Shown piece after piece: positions 44,010-53,012 of a stretch of 64,000 nucleotides of DNA; the stretch's first letter is position 1; the number at the start of each line of letters is the position of its first letter. The notes beneath the pieces were generated by a model. That model did not search any database. It had not been told where the DNA came from and saw only the letters and a list, made by a program, of their open reading frames with translations. A program made the translations under genes and the position numbers. Origin of the DNA: DASUAL01 sp035763805. GTDB lineage: Bacteria; Gemmatimonadota; Gemmatimonadetes; Gemmatimonadales; GWC2-71-9. Location of the stretch: contig DASUAL010000077.1 in NCBI GenBank assembly GCA_035763805.1, forward strand, positions 1-64,000, read 5' to 3'.

Positions 44010-45567
44010 ACTCCCACTCGATGGTCGCCGGCGGCTTGGAACTGACGTCGTACACCACGCGATTCACCCCGCGGACCTCATTGATGATCCGGCTGCTGAT
44101 CCGCCCCAGCATCTCCGGCGGGAACGGAAACCAATCCGCCGTCATGCCGTCGCGGCTGGTCACGGCACGCAGGGCAACCACGTGATCATAGGTCCGCCCA
44201 TCTCCCATCACGCCGACCGACTTGATGGGGAGGAGCACCGCGAACGCCTGCCAGATCTGGTCGTACAACCCCGCGGAGCGGATCTCCTCGATGTAGATGG
44301 CATCCACCCGGCGCAGCAGGTGGAGCCGCTCCTCCGTGACCGGGCCCAGCACCCGGATCGCCAGGCCTGGACCGGGGAACGGATGACGCCCGACGATCTC
44401 TTCGGGGAGGCCCAGCTCGCGCCCCACCTGGCGCACCTCGTCTTTGAACAGTTCGCGCAGCGGCTCGATCAGCGTCCACGGCAGATCGGGTCGCAGCCCT
44501 CCGACATTGTGGTGCGTCTTGATGGTGACCGACGGGCCGCCGAATGGCGACGCGGATTCGATGACGTCCGGATAGAGCGTCCCCTGCACCAGAAACCCGA
44601 CGTCGCCCGCGACCTGCCGGGCCGCGTCCTCGAACACGTCGATGAACGTGTGCCCGATGCGGCGCCGTTTCTCCTCGGGATCCTCGACACCCGACAGCTC
44701 GGCGAGGAACCGCTCGCCCGCATCCACCACCCGGAGGTCGATGCCGAGGTGTGCCCGGAACGTCCGCTCAACCTGGTCGCGCTCGTTGAGGCGCAGCAGT
44801 CCGTGGTCCACAAACAGGCACGTGAGCCGGCTGCCGATGGCGCGGTGCACCAGCGCCGCGGCGACGCCCGAGTCCACACCGCCCGACAGGCCGCAGATCG
44901 CGTGCTTGGCCGGACCCACCAGGGCCCGGATACGCTCCACCTCCTGCGCGATGAAGTGACCCGGGGTCCAATCGGGCGTACAGCCGCAGATCGCGAACAG
45001 GAAGTTGTGAAGGATCTCGCCGCCCCGCGGGGTGTGGGCGACCTCGGGGTGAAACAGGACGCCGAATAGCGGCTTCGACTCGTGCTGCATCGCCGCCACC
45101 GGAGCGTTGGCGCTCGAGGCCAGCACGCGGAACCCGGGCGGCGGCGTGTCGATCCTGTCGCCGTGACTCGCCCACACCTGGATGCAGGTCTGCGGCTCGA
45201 ATCCCGCGAACAGCCCTCCCGCCGTCGCTTCGCGGATCGCGACGTCGGCGCGGCCGTACTCGCGCTCGGGCGACGGCGTCACCCTGCCACCCGCCAGGTG
45301 CGCCACGAGCTGCATGCCGTAGCAGATGCCGAACACGGGAATCCCCAGGTCGAGGATCTCCGGGTCCGCGGTGGGCGCGCCGCGGTCGAAGACGGAGTTC
45401 GGCCCGCCCGAGAGAATGATGCCGCGCGGCGCGAACTGCCTGATGAACGCGAGCTCGGTCCCCCGCGCGGCAGGATGAATCTCGCAGTACACGTGCGCCT
45501 CGCGCACTCGGCGTGCGATCAGCTGGGTGTACTGCGACCCATAGTCGAGAATGAGGATGCGGTTCAC
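44008..45567 (-). CDS. guaA: GMP synthase (glutamine-hydrolysing)
   Basis: 519 residues. The N-terminal class I amidotransferase has Cys82 in 'GICYGMQLVAH' and His/Glu in 'LFHPEVAHT'. The ATP-pyrophosphatase P-loop is 'LSGGVDSGVAA', and the C-terminal dimerisation domain ends 'DVSSKPPATIEWE', as in all GuaA. It converts XMP to GMP. GTG start overlaps the lysA stop (GTGA). Its stop codon lies in the right arm of the heptamer element, which may act as a terminator. guaB is not in the window. Confidence 0.96.
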   Translation of the reverse strand: MNRILILDYGSQYTQLIARRVREAHVYCEIHPAARGTELAFIRQFAPRGIILSGGPNSVFDRGAPTADPEILDLGIPVFGICYGMQLVAHLAGGRVTPSPEREYGRADVAIREATAGGLFAGFEPQTCIQVWASHGDRIDTPPPGFRVLASSANAPVAAMQHESKPLFGVLFHPEVAHTPRGGEILHNFLFAICGCTPDWTPGHFIAQEVERIRALVGPAKHAICGLSGGVDSGVAAALVHRAIGSRLTCLFVDHGLLRLNERDQVERTFRAHLGIDLRVVDAGERFLAELSGVEDPEEKRRRIGHTFIDVFEDAARQVAGDVGFLVQGTLYPDVIESASPFGGPSVTIKTHHNVGGLRPDLPWTLIEPLRELFKDEVRQVGRELGLPEEIVGRHPFPGPGLAIRVLGPVTEERLHLLRRVDAIYIEEIRSAGLYDQIWQAFAVLLPIKSVGVMGDGRTYDHVVALRAVTSRDGMTADWFPFPPEMLGRISSRIINEVRGVNRVVYDVSSKPPATIEWE

Positions 45568-46826
45568 GCCCGGTACCACGTGGTGGGCTCGAGGATCTCC
45601 CCCCGTAGCAGGTCGTCGAGCGTCTCGCGTTGCCGCGCTACGTAATAGCGGTCGCCCTCCACGAGCACCTCGGGCGGCCGCGGTCGCTGGTTGTAGGTCG
45701 AGCTCATCACGAATCCGTAGGCGCCGGTGCCGAGCACCGCCAAGTACTCCCCCGGTTCCACGGGCGGCAGCCTGCGATCGAGCGCCAGGAAGTCGCCGGA
45801 TTCGCAGATCGGGCCCACGACATTCACCATCTCCTCGGGTCCCTCCACCCCCTTGCCGTCCTTGAGCGGCACGATCTCGTGATGCGCGTTGTAGTGGCTC
45901 GGGCGCACGAAATCGGTCATCCCGGCATCCACCACTACGAAGTCCTTGCCTCCCGCGTGCTTGCGGTACAGCACCCGGGTGAGCAGCACGCCCGCATTGG
46001 CGACGAGGTAGCGCCCCGGCTCGCACAGCAGCGAGAGCCCTGCCTGGCTCAGCGGCGGCGCTACCGCGTCGGCGAACGCCTTGGGACTCGGCGCCCGCTC
46101 GTTGTGGTAGCGAACTCCCAGCCCGCCCCCGACGTCGATTGCTTCGATCGTGGCGATGCCGGAGGCGCGCAGGGCCGTCACCAGCTCCAACAGCTTGATG
46201 GTCCCCCGGCGGTAGGGCTCCACGTCCGTGATCTGCGAGCCGATGTGCATCGCGAGCCCCCGCAACACGAGCACCGGCTCGGCCGCGATGCGCTGCGCGA
46301 CCGCGACCACTTCGTCGTAGGGGACGCCGAACTTCGCGGTCTTCTCTCCGGTCTTGGTGTAGGGGTGTGTCTCGGTGGCGACGTCGGGGTTCACGCGGAT
46401 GCCGAGACTCGCCCGTTTCTTGAGCTGGCGGGCGACGGCGACGACGACGTCCAGCTCGGCGGGCGACTCGATGTTGAGAAACCCCACCCCGGTGCGCAAC
46501 GCTTCCTCGAGCTCGGGCATGGTCTTGCCCACGCCGGAGAACACGATCGACCCTGCATCGAAGCCGGCGGCGAGCGCGCGTCGTAGCTCGCCCACCGACA
46601 CGATATCGGCGCCCGCGCCCAGCTGCTTGAGCACCTTGAGGACGCCGATGTTGCCGTTCGCCTTGACCGAGTAGCAGATGCGGTGAGGCACGGCCTGCAA
46701 CGCGTCGGACAGGGCGTGATACTGGGCCCGGATGAGATTCGCGCTGTAGACGTATACCGGCGTGCCCACGCGCTCCGCGATGCCGCGGAGCAGCGCGGGG
46801 TCGAAGCCTAGTACGCCTGCCCCCAC
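45564..46826 (-). CDS. lysA: Diaminopimelate decarboxylase
   Basis: 420 residues from GTG 46824-46826, overlapping proS by 19 bases. Fold-type III PLP enzyme making lysine. The PLP lysine is in 'ICYSVKANGN'; other motifs are 'FNIESPAELD'-like 'LNIESPAELDVV', 'MHIGSQITD', 'DVGGGLG', 'CEPGRYLVANAG' and 'CESGDFLA' (catalytic Cys). The longer frame upstream reads the opposite sense of proS and is Gly/Arg-rich noise. Confidence 0.95.
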   Translation of the reverse strand: MGAGVLGFDPALLRGIAERVGTPVYVYSANLIRAQYHALSDALQAVPHRICYSVKANGNIGVLKVLKQLGAGADIVSVGELRRALAAGFDAGSIVFSGVGKTMPELEEALRTGVGFLNIESPAELDVVVAVARQLKKRASLGIRVNPDVATETHPYTKTGEKTAKFGVPYDEVVAVAQRIAAEPVLVLRGLAMHIGSQITDVEPYRRGTIKLLELVTALRASGIATIEAIDVGGGLGVRYHNERAPSPKAFADAVAPPLSQAGLSLLCEPGRYLVANAGVLLTRVLYRKHAGGKDFVVVDAGMTDFVRPSHYNAHHEIVPLKDGKGVEGPEEMVNVVGPICESGDFLALDRRLPPVEPGEYLAVLGTGAYGFVMSSTYNQRPRPPEVLVEGDRYYVARQRETLDDLLRGEILEPTTWYRA

Positions 46827-48307
46827 ACCGCCTCCGCGACGCTGGGCCTGCCGCACCACAGGCACGTCTTGGGCGCCTCGGGCGAGCGAAATTCGGGATC
46901 GGGGAGCACACGCACCGTGGCGGCCGTTTCCCGCTTGATCTGGGCCTCGCATTCGACCGAGCCGCAGAAGCCGCCGTAGGCGAACCCGCCGGCGTCCTTC
47001 ATGAACTCGATGAACGTCTGCTTCGTGGGGCCGCGGATCGAGTGCGCCTCGCGCCGCTCCCGCGCCGCGTTGAACAGGCCCGCCTGGATCTCGCCCAGGG
47101 CCGCGCGCACCGCCCCCCCCCGGCCGATCGCGTCGAGCCGCATCGGGGCCTTGCCCCCGGTGCGACGGGCGGCCACCGCCTGACCCGCCGCGACGTCCCG
47201 GGGCCCGACCTCCAGGCGCAGCGGCACCCCCTTCGCCTCCCACTCGAAGTACTTCGCCCCGGGCTTCAGGTTCTCACGCAGGTCGAGCTCCACCCGCAGC
47301 CCCGCCTGGGCGAGCTCGTCTCTCAGCTGGCCCCCGATACCTGACACCTGCGACCTTTCCTCGTCAGATTTCCAGATCGGGACGATCGCCACCTGCACCG
47401 GCGCCAGCTTGGGCGGGCAGATCACGCCGTGGTCGTCCCCGTGAGTCATGACCAGCCCGCCGATCATCCGCGTCGAGACGCCCCACGAGGTGTTCCAGAC
47501 GTACTCCAGGCCGCCCGCCGCAGTCTGGTACTGCACGTTGAACGCCTTGGCGAAGTTCTGACCGAGGTTGTGCGAGGTGCCGGCCTGCAGCGCCTTGTTG
47601 TCCTGCATCAGTGCTTCGAGTGCATAGGTGCGCAACGCACCGGCGAACTTCTCGCTGTCGGTCTTGCGGCCGGTGATGACCGGCATCGCCATCCACTCTT
47701 CCTGGAACCGGCGGTAGACGCCGAGCATTTGCCTCGCCTCGGCCTCCGCCTCGGCTTCCGTGGCGTGCGCGGTGTGCCCTTCCTGCCAGAGAAACTCCGT
47801 CGTCCGCAAGAACAGCCGCGTGCGGAACTCCCAGCGCACGATGTTCGCCCACTGGTTCATGAGCAGAGGCAGGTCGCGGTAGCTCTGGATCCACTTCGCG
47901 AACATCGCGTAGATGATCGTCTCGGACGTCGGCCGCACGACGAGCGGCTCCTCGAGCTTCGATTCGGGGTCCACCGCGATCGCCTCGGCGCCGGTTTTTC
48001 CCGTCGCCTTGAGGCGCGTGTGGGTCACGAGCGCCACTTCCTTCGCGAAGCCCTCCACGTGCTCGGCCTCCTTCGCGAGGAAGCTCATGGGGATGAACAG
48101 CGGGAAGTACGCATTCCGGTGGCCCGTCGCCTTGAACATGTCGTCCAGGGCGCCCTGCATCAGCTCCCAGATGCGGTAGCCGTGCGGCCGGATCACCATG
48201 CACCCGCGCACCGGCGAATAGTCCGCGAGCTCGGCCTGCATGATGACGTCGTTGTACCACTCGCTGAAGTCTTTAGCGCGCGGGGTGATCTTCTGGGCTT
48301 GTGCCAT
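46808..48307 (-). CDS. proS: Prolyl-tRNA synthetase, archaeal/eukaryote-type
   Basis: 499 residues. Lacks the bacterial editing insertion and has the C-terminal zinc-binding domain of the type-3 (archaeal/eukaryotic) class: 'YGGFCGSVECEAQIK' and 'KTCLWCGRPS' hold the cysteines, and the chain ends in Tyr ('GQAY'). Catalytic motifs: 'VRPTSETIIYAMF', 'RWEFRTRLFLRTTEFLWQEGH'. Such ProRS occur in several bacterial phyla. A run of nine G on the coding strand (47113-47121) is intact in frame. TGATG junction with hisS. Confidence 0.95.
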   Translation of the reverse strand: MAQAQKITPRAKDFSEWYNDVIMQAELADYSPVRGCMVIRPHGYRIWELMQGALDDMFKATGHRNAYFPLFIPMSFLAKEAEHVEGFAKEVALVTHTRLKATGKTGAEAIAVDPESKLEEPLVVRPTSETIIYAMFAKWIQSYRDLPLLMNQWANIVRWEFRTRLFLRTTEFLWQEGHTAHATEAEAEAEARQMLGVYRRFQEEWMAMPVITGRKTDSEKFAGALRTYALEALMQDNKALQAGTSHNLGQNFAKAFNVQYQTAAGGLEYVWNTSWGVSTRMIGGLVMTHGDDHGVICPPKLAPVQVAIVPIWKSDEERSQVSGIGGQLRDELAQAGLRVELDLRENLKPGAKYFEWEAKGVPLRLEVGPRDVAAGQAVAARRTGGKAPMRLDAIGRGGAVRAALGEIQAGLFNAARERREAHSIRGPTKQTFIEFMKDAGGFAYGGFCGSVECEAQIKRETAATVRVLPDPEFRSPEAPKTCLWCGRPSVAEAVWGQAY

Positions 48308-49590
48308 CAGCGGAAGAATCCGTTGAGCAGCGTGGCGACCGGTACCTTCTCCTCCGTGCCCGCCTGGAGGTCCCGTACGACCACCACGCCGGCGGATCGC
48401 TCTTCGGGCCCGACGATCACCGCCCGTGGCGCGCCGCGCGCCGCCGCGAGCTCGAGCTGCTTGCGGATCGGGGCGTGCCGGAGCCCGTACTCCACCGCGA
48501 TGCCGCGGTCGCGCAGCTCGTGGGCGAGCTTGAGCACGTGGGGCAGATCCTCACTCCCCACTGCTGCCAAGAAGGCGTCGACCGACGCCGACGCCTTGAG
48601 CGGCAGGCCGCGCTCCTTCAACAATTCGCCGAGGACGACATCTCCCATACCAAAGCCAAGTGCGGGCAGATCGACGCCTCCGAGCGCCTTGAGCAGCCCG
48701 TCGTAGCGCCCGCCGCCGCAGATCGCCCGTGACGACTTCCCCGTGTCGAACAGCTCGAACACAATGCCTGTGTAGTAGGCCAGCCCCCGAACGATGGTCA
48801 GATCGACTTCGACGAAATCGCACAGGCCCATCGCCTCGAGCGCGCGGAGAGCCTCGGCGAGCGGCTCCCCCGCGGCGGCCGTCTGGACGCCAGCCAAGGC
48901 GCGCTCCACCGCCTGCAGGCCCTTGAGCTGCGCCACGTCGAACACGGCTTCCACTGCCTTGCCGGTGACACCTTCCCGCTTCAGCCGCTGCGCTAGCGCG
49001 TCCCGCGGCTCCCGCTCGCTCTTGTCGATCGCCGCGTATGCCGCAGGCAGGTCTCTTTCGCTCAGGCCGTGGCCGAGCAGCAGCGCCCGGAGCACGCGCC
49101 GGTCGGACACCCGCAACCTCACGTCCGCCGTCCCGAACCCGAATGCCCGCATGATGTCGATCGCCGCCGCCATCAGCTCGGCGTCAGCGAGCGCCCCTGC
49201 CTCGCCGATCAGGTCCATGTTGAGCTGGAAGTGCTCCCGCAAGCGGCCCCGCTGCTGTCGTTCGTAGCGGAACAACTGGGGGATCGAGAACCAGCGGATC
49301 GGCTTCTTGAGCGCTTGGGCCCGCGCCCCGACCATCCGGGCCAGGGTTGGCGTCATTTCGGGGCGAAGCGCCACCTCCCGGTCGCCCTTGTCCCGGAAGG
49401 CGTACAGCTGCTGCACGATCTCGTCCCCGCTCTTCCGCGTGTAGAGCTCCAGAGGCTCGAGCGGGGGGCCATCGTACTCCTGGAAGCCATACCGCCTCGC
49501 CACGTCGCGCCAGGTGGCGAAGATGTGGTTGCGGAGAGCGGTTTCTTCAGGGTATGAGTCGCGAAAGCCTGGTAGGGCTTGTCCTTGCAT
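48307..49590 (-). CDS. hisS: Histidyl-tRNA synthetase
   Basis: 427 residues. Class II synthetase with motif 1 in 'FQEYDGPPLEPLELY', motif 2 'FRYERQQRGRLREHFQLNMDLIG', the histidine-A motif 'RGLAYYTGIVFELFD' and C-terminal anticodon domain. It has an extended insert typical of the 'long' HisRS branch. ATG 49588-49590 follows folC by nine bases; a GTG codon just before it is the alternative. Confidence 0.95.
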   Translation of the reverse strand: MQGQALPGFRDSYPEETALRNHIFATWRDVARRYGFQEYDGPPLEPLELYTRKSGDEIVQQLYAFRDKGDREVALRPEMTPTLARMVGARAQALKKPIRWFSIPQLFRYERQQRGRLREHFQLNMDLIGEAGALADAELMAAAIDIMRAFGFGTADVRLRVSDRRVLRALLLGHGLSERDLPAAYAAIDKSEREPRDALAQRLKREGVTGKAVEAVFDVAQLKGLQAVERALAGVQTAAAGEPLAEALRALEAMGLCDFVEVDLTIVRGLAYYTGIVFELFDTGKSSRAICGGGRYDGLLKALGGVDLPALGFGMGDVVLGELLKERGLPLKASASVDAFLAAVGSEDLPHVLKLAHELRDRGIAVEYGLRHAPIRKQLELAAARGAPRAVIVGPEERSAGVVVVRDLQAGTEEKVPVATLLNGFFR

Positions 49591-49599
49591 CACAGCAAT

Positions 49600-50829
49600 T
49601 TACCCGACCGGCGCGAAGCCCGGCAAGCGGGCGAGCGCGTCGCCGACGGTGTGGAACGAGCCCGTGACGACCACCGTCTCGGCTCGATCCTGCACGACGT
49701 CGAGCGCGCGGTCGAAGTCGGGCTCGAGCGCGCAGGCGTGCGGCAGCGCCGCGAGCTGTGCGAGCTCGCGCTGCAGGCGGTGCAGGTCCCAGCGCCGCTT
49801 CGCGGGCGCCGTGTCGGGCATCGTGAATACGAATCCATCCACCTCCGGCGCGAGCCGCTCGATCATCCCGAGGTAGTCCTTGTCGCCGAGCACGCCCACG
49901 AGCGCGCGCCGGGGGCGCGGCGGATTGCAGTCACGCAGCGTGTCGGCGAGTACCCGCGCGCCGTCGGGGTTGTGCGCGACGTCGAAGATCCACTTCCCCC
50001 GCACGTCGAACCGCCCGGGGACATACGCCTGGGCGAAGCTGTCCGGCCACGCGTCGCCCACGGGCCCGAACGGCGGCGGCAGTGTGTTGAGCGCTGCGAG
50101 GGCGACCCAGGCATTGGCGTACTGGTGTCGGCCCCGCAAGGCCAGGGCGCGCGGGGGCCGACGCTCGGTGTCCACGAGGATCACCGGGTCCGCGCCCCGT
50201 CGCTCCGCCTCGTCCACCAGCGCCCGGCGCACGTCGGGATCGCGCTCGCCCGTTACGAACGGTACCTCGGGCTTCGCGACGCCGGCCTTCTCACGCGCGA
50301 TGGCGTGCAGGTCCGAGCCCAGGTAGTCGGTGTGCTCGAGGGCGATCTTGGTGACGACGCTGACGAGCGGCGTGATCACGTTGGTGGAGTCGAGCCGCCC
50401 CCCGAGCCCTACCTCGATCACCCCGACGTCCACGCGCCGGGCCGCGAGGTCGGCGAACGCAATCGCCGTGGTGGCCTCGAAGAAGCTGGCGTCGAGACGC
50501 TCGATGTGCGCCTTCAGGAAGCGCGTCCACTCGACGAACGCCTCCTCGCTGATAGGCACGCCGTCCACCACGACCCGCTCCCGTACCGTGACGAGGTGGG
50601 GCGACGTGTACACGCCGACGCGCAGCCCGCGTGCCTGGAGTTCTGCCGCCATGAAGGCGCACGTCGAGCCCTTGCCGTTGGTGCCGGCGACGTGAACGCA
50701 GGGGAAGTGCCGCTCGGGGTGGCCGAGCACGTCGAGGAGCCCTTCGGTCGGCCCGAGGCTCCACTTGATACGGCTCCCTTGTCGCGCGAAGAGAAAGCGG
50801 CAGGTGTCCTCGAAGGACAGCCGGCTCAG
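49600..50829 (-). CDS. folC: Folylpolyglutamate/dihydrofolate synthase, probable CTG start
   Basis: About 409 residues. Adds glutamates to folates. The P-loop is 'HVAGTNGKGSTCAFM'; 'TSPHLVTVRERV', 'IEVGLGGRLDSTN' and 'DVAHNPDGAR' are conserved. The first ATG/GTG/TTG (GTG 50730) would remove about 33 residues ('FEDTCRFLFARQG', 'LGPTEGLLDVLGHPE') that match the family N-terminus. A CTG at 50827-50829 overlaps the accD stop (CTGA) and has GGAGG seven bases upstream, so it is the best start. accD-folC is a common gene pair. Confidence 0.9.
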   Translation of the reverse strand: MSRLSFEDTCRFLFARQGSRIKWSLGPTEGLLDVLGHPERHFPCVHVAGTNGKGSTCAFMAAELQARGLRVGVYTSPHLVTVRERVVVDGVPISEEAFVEWTRFLKAHIERLDASFFEATTAIAFADLAARRVDVGVIEVGLGGRLDSTNVITPLVSVVTKIALEHTDYLGSDLHAIAREKAGVAKPEVPFVTGERDPDVRRALVDEAERRGADPVILVDTERRPPRALALRGRHQYANAWVALAALNTLPPPFGPVGDAWPDSFAQAYVPGRFDVRGKWIFDVAHNPDGARVLADTLRDCNPPRPRRALVGVLGDKDYLGMIERLAPEVDGFVFTMPDTAPAKRRWDLHRLQRELAQLAALPHACALEPDFDRALDVVQDRAETVVVTGSFHTVGDALARLPGFAPVG

Positions 50830-51692
50830 TCGGCCGCCTCCGCCGGTCGCCGGCCGGCCATGTGCCGGAGCAGCTGCGCGGTGGTATCCCGCAGCTCGCT
50901 GCGCGGAACCACGGCGTCCACCATGCCGTGCTCGAGCAGGAATTCGGCGGTCTGGAAACCCGGCGGCAGGTCCTGGCCGATAGTCTGCTTGATCACGCGG
51001 GGGCCCGCAAATCCGATCACGGCCCCCGGCTCGGCGAGGATCACGTCCCCCTGCATGGCGAAAGAGGCGGAAACGCCGCCCGTGGTCGGATTCGTGAGGA
51101 TGGAGATGAACGGGACGGCGGCCGCGCGCAGGCGCGCGACTTCAACGGACGTCTTGGCCATCTGCATGAGGGAGAGCACGCCTTCCTGCATCCGCGCGCC
51201 CCCCGACGCCGAAACGACGATGAGCGGGATCCCCTTCTCCGCCGAGCGCCGCGTCAGCCGGGCGACCTTCTCGCCCACCACCGACCCCATCGATCCGCCC
51301 ATGAAGTTGAAGTCCATCACTGCGAGGTCGATGGGCATGCCGTCGAGCCGCGCGTACCCGCTCCGGACCGCCTCGAGCGGGCCCGCCTTCTGCACCGCGA
51401 CGCCCAGGCGTTCGCGGTACTTCTCGAAGTCTAGGGGGTCGGTGGACTTGAGCTTGGCGTCCAGCTCGCGCCACGAACCTTCGTCGATCAACAGATCAAT
51501 GTATTCCTGGGCGCTGATCCGGCGATGATGCCCGCAATTGGGGCAGACGTTCAATGCCCGGACGAACCGGTCCTTGATGTCGATGTGGCCGCACTCATCG
51601 CACTTCTCCCAGGCATCGGGCGGGATCTCCAGCTTGACCCGCTCCGACGTGCGCGGCTTCCGCTCCTTTTTGAACCAGGCCATTCGCGCCAT
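50826..51692 (-). CDS. accD: Acetyl-CoA carboxylase, carboxyltransferase beta subunit
   Basis: 288 residues. Zinc ribbon with 'CDECGHI' and 'CPNCGHH', then the crotonase-like core: 'DFNFMGGSMGSVVGEK', 'SASGGARMQEGVLSLMQMAKTS', 'TNPTTGGVSASFAMQGDVILAEPGAVIGFAGPRVI'. Commits acetyl-CoA to fatty-acid synthesis with AccA. A second ATG three codons in ('MAWFKKERK') is the more usual N-terminus. 72 bases separate it from rodA, without an obvious terminator. Confidence 0.96.
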   Translation of the reverse strand: MARMAWFKKERKPRTSERVKLEIPPDAWEKCDECGHIDIKDRFVRALNVCPNCGHHRRISAQEYIDLLIDEGSWRELDAKLKSTDPLDFEKYRERLGVAVQKAGPLEAVRSGYARLDGMPIDLAVMDFNFMGGSMGSVVGEKVARLTRRSAEKGIPLIVVSASGGARMQEGVLSLMQMAKTSVEVARLRAAAVPFISILTNPTTGGVSASFAMQGDVILAEPGAVIGFAGPRVIKQTIGQDLPPGFQTAEFLLEHGMVDAVVPRSELRDTTAQLLRHMAGRRPAEAAD

Positions 51693-51764
51693 AGGAGGGT
51701 GAATGAAGGCGACAATTTGGGAGGGGGCCAGGACCGGCGCCAGTCCCGATCCCGTAACTCGTTG

Positions 51765-53012
51765 TCACAATTCGGCGTAGCCGGACTGGCGCGACTCCCA
51801 GGCGACCCGCAGCGCGATCCCGATCGCCACCGAGCAGGCGAGCAGGAACGAGCCACCGTAGGAGAAAAACGGCAGCGGGATGCCGGTGATGGGCAGCAGG
51901 TTCACCGTCATCCCGACGTTCTCGACGATATGAACGAACAGCATCCCCGCCACCCCGAACACGCAGAGGCTGGTATAGGGGTCTGTGGCGCGCCGCGCGA
52001 CGCGCAGGAGGATGAGGATCAGCGCCGCGAATAGTGCCAGCGCCGTAACCACGCCGAGGAACCCGAGCTCCTCTCCCACCACCGGGAAGATGAAGTCGGT
52101 GTGCTGAGCCGGGAGGTACGCGAGCCGCTTCTGGGGCCCGTGGGTGAACCCCTTGCCGAACAAGCCCCCCGAGCCGATCGCGATCTTCGACTGGATGACG
52201 TGCCAGCCGGTGGCACGCGGGTCGACCTCCGGGTTCAGGAAGGCGAGCAGCCGGTTCTGCTGGTAGGGAGCGAGGTGACGCCACAACGGGAGGGCATAGG
52301 CTCCCGCCAGGAAGCTGAGCATCATCACCGCCAAGCCCTCCCACATGTAGGGGCGCCACCACAACAGCAGGGCGAAGAGCAACACGATCCAGGAGCCCCA
52401 GGCGACCGTGGAGAACGCGAGCAGCAGGCTGATCACCGGTGAGGCGAGCAACAGCAGCAGAGAGGGCTTGGTTCCGGCCCAGAAGAGCATCGCGAAGAAG
52501 ATCGCTACGAACACGATGGCGCTTCCGAGATCCGGCTGTGCCGCCACGAGCCCGAGCGGCACCAACACGATAGCGATGGGGGGGAGGAGCTCCCGCAACG
52601 TGGCCGGCGGCTCGCGCCGCCCGGCGAGCCAGCGCGCGAGCATGAGGATCACGGCGAGCTTCGCGAGCTCGGCCGGTTGCCCGAGGCGCACTCCCCCGAT
52701 CGTGATCCAGGACCTGCTCCCGGCCGCCGTCCCCGCACCGCTGCCCACCACGAGCGTGAACAGGAGGATGACCACGCTGATGGCGTAGGCGTACGGCGTC
52801 GCCCACTCGAGCAGTCGCGGGGACACGCGGAACATCAGCACCGCTGCGACGACGCCGATCCCGAGCCAGAGCAGCTGCTTGTGCCAGATCCCGGCTACGA
52901 ACGTGGGCACGTCGGTCTGTCCCGCGGAGTACAGCGTCGCCAGGCCGTAGCCGGCGAGCACGAGAGCGACGCTGGCGAGCGGCCTATCGATCTCGCGGAG
53001 GCGGAGTCGCAT
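51765..53012 (-). CDS. rodA: Rod-shape-determining glycosyltransferase RodA
   Basis: 415 residues, SEDS-family peptidoglycan polymerase with about ten membrane helices. Signature segments: 'QPAELAKLAVILMLARWL', 'QPDLGSAIVF', 'GSGGLFGKGFTHGPQKRLAYLPAQHTDFIFPVVGEELGF' region and 'TGIPLPFFSYGGS'. It pairs with the PBP2 encoded upstream; its ATG lies 29 bases inside that gene. The long frame upstream of the ATG has no membrane character and was dropped. Confidence 0.95.
   Translation of the reverse strand: MRLRLREIDRPLASVALVLAGYGLATLYSAGQTDVPTFVAGIWHKQLLWLGIGVVAAVLMFRVSPRLLEWATPYAYAISVVILLFTLVVGSGAGTAAGSRSWITIGGVRLGQPAELAKLAVILMLARWLAGRREPPATLRELLPPIAIVLVPLGLVAAQPDLGSAIVFVAIFFAMLFWAGTKPSLLLLLASPVISLLLAFSTVAWGSWIVLLFALLLWWRPYMWEGLAVMMLSFLAGAYALPLWRHLAPYQQNRLLAFLNPEVDPRATGWHVIQSKIAIGSGGLFGKGFTHGPQKRLAYLPAQHTDFIFPVVGEELGFLGVVTALALFAALILILLRVARRATDPYTSLCVFGVAGMLFVHIVENVGMTVNLLPITGIPLPFFSYGGSFLLACSVAIGIALRVAWESRQSGYAEL

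Noticed and set aside
46827..47243. N-terminal extension of lysA into proS
   Set aside because: Gly/Arg-rich shadow sequence; the family N-terminus starts near the GTG at 46826.
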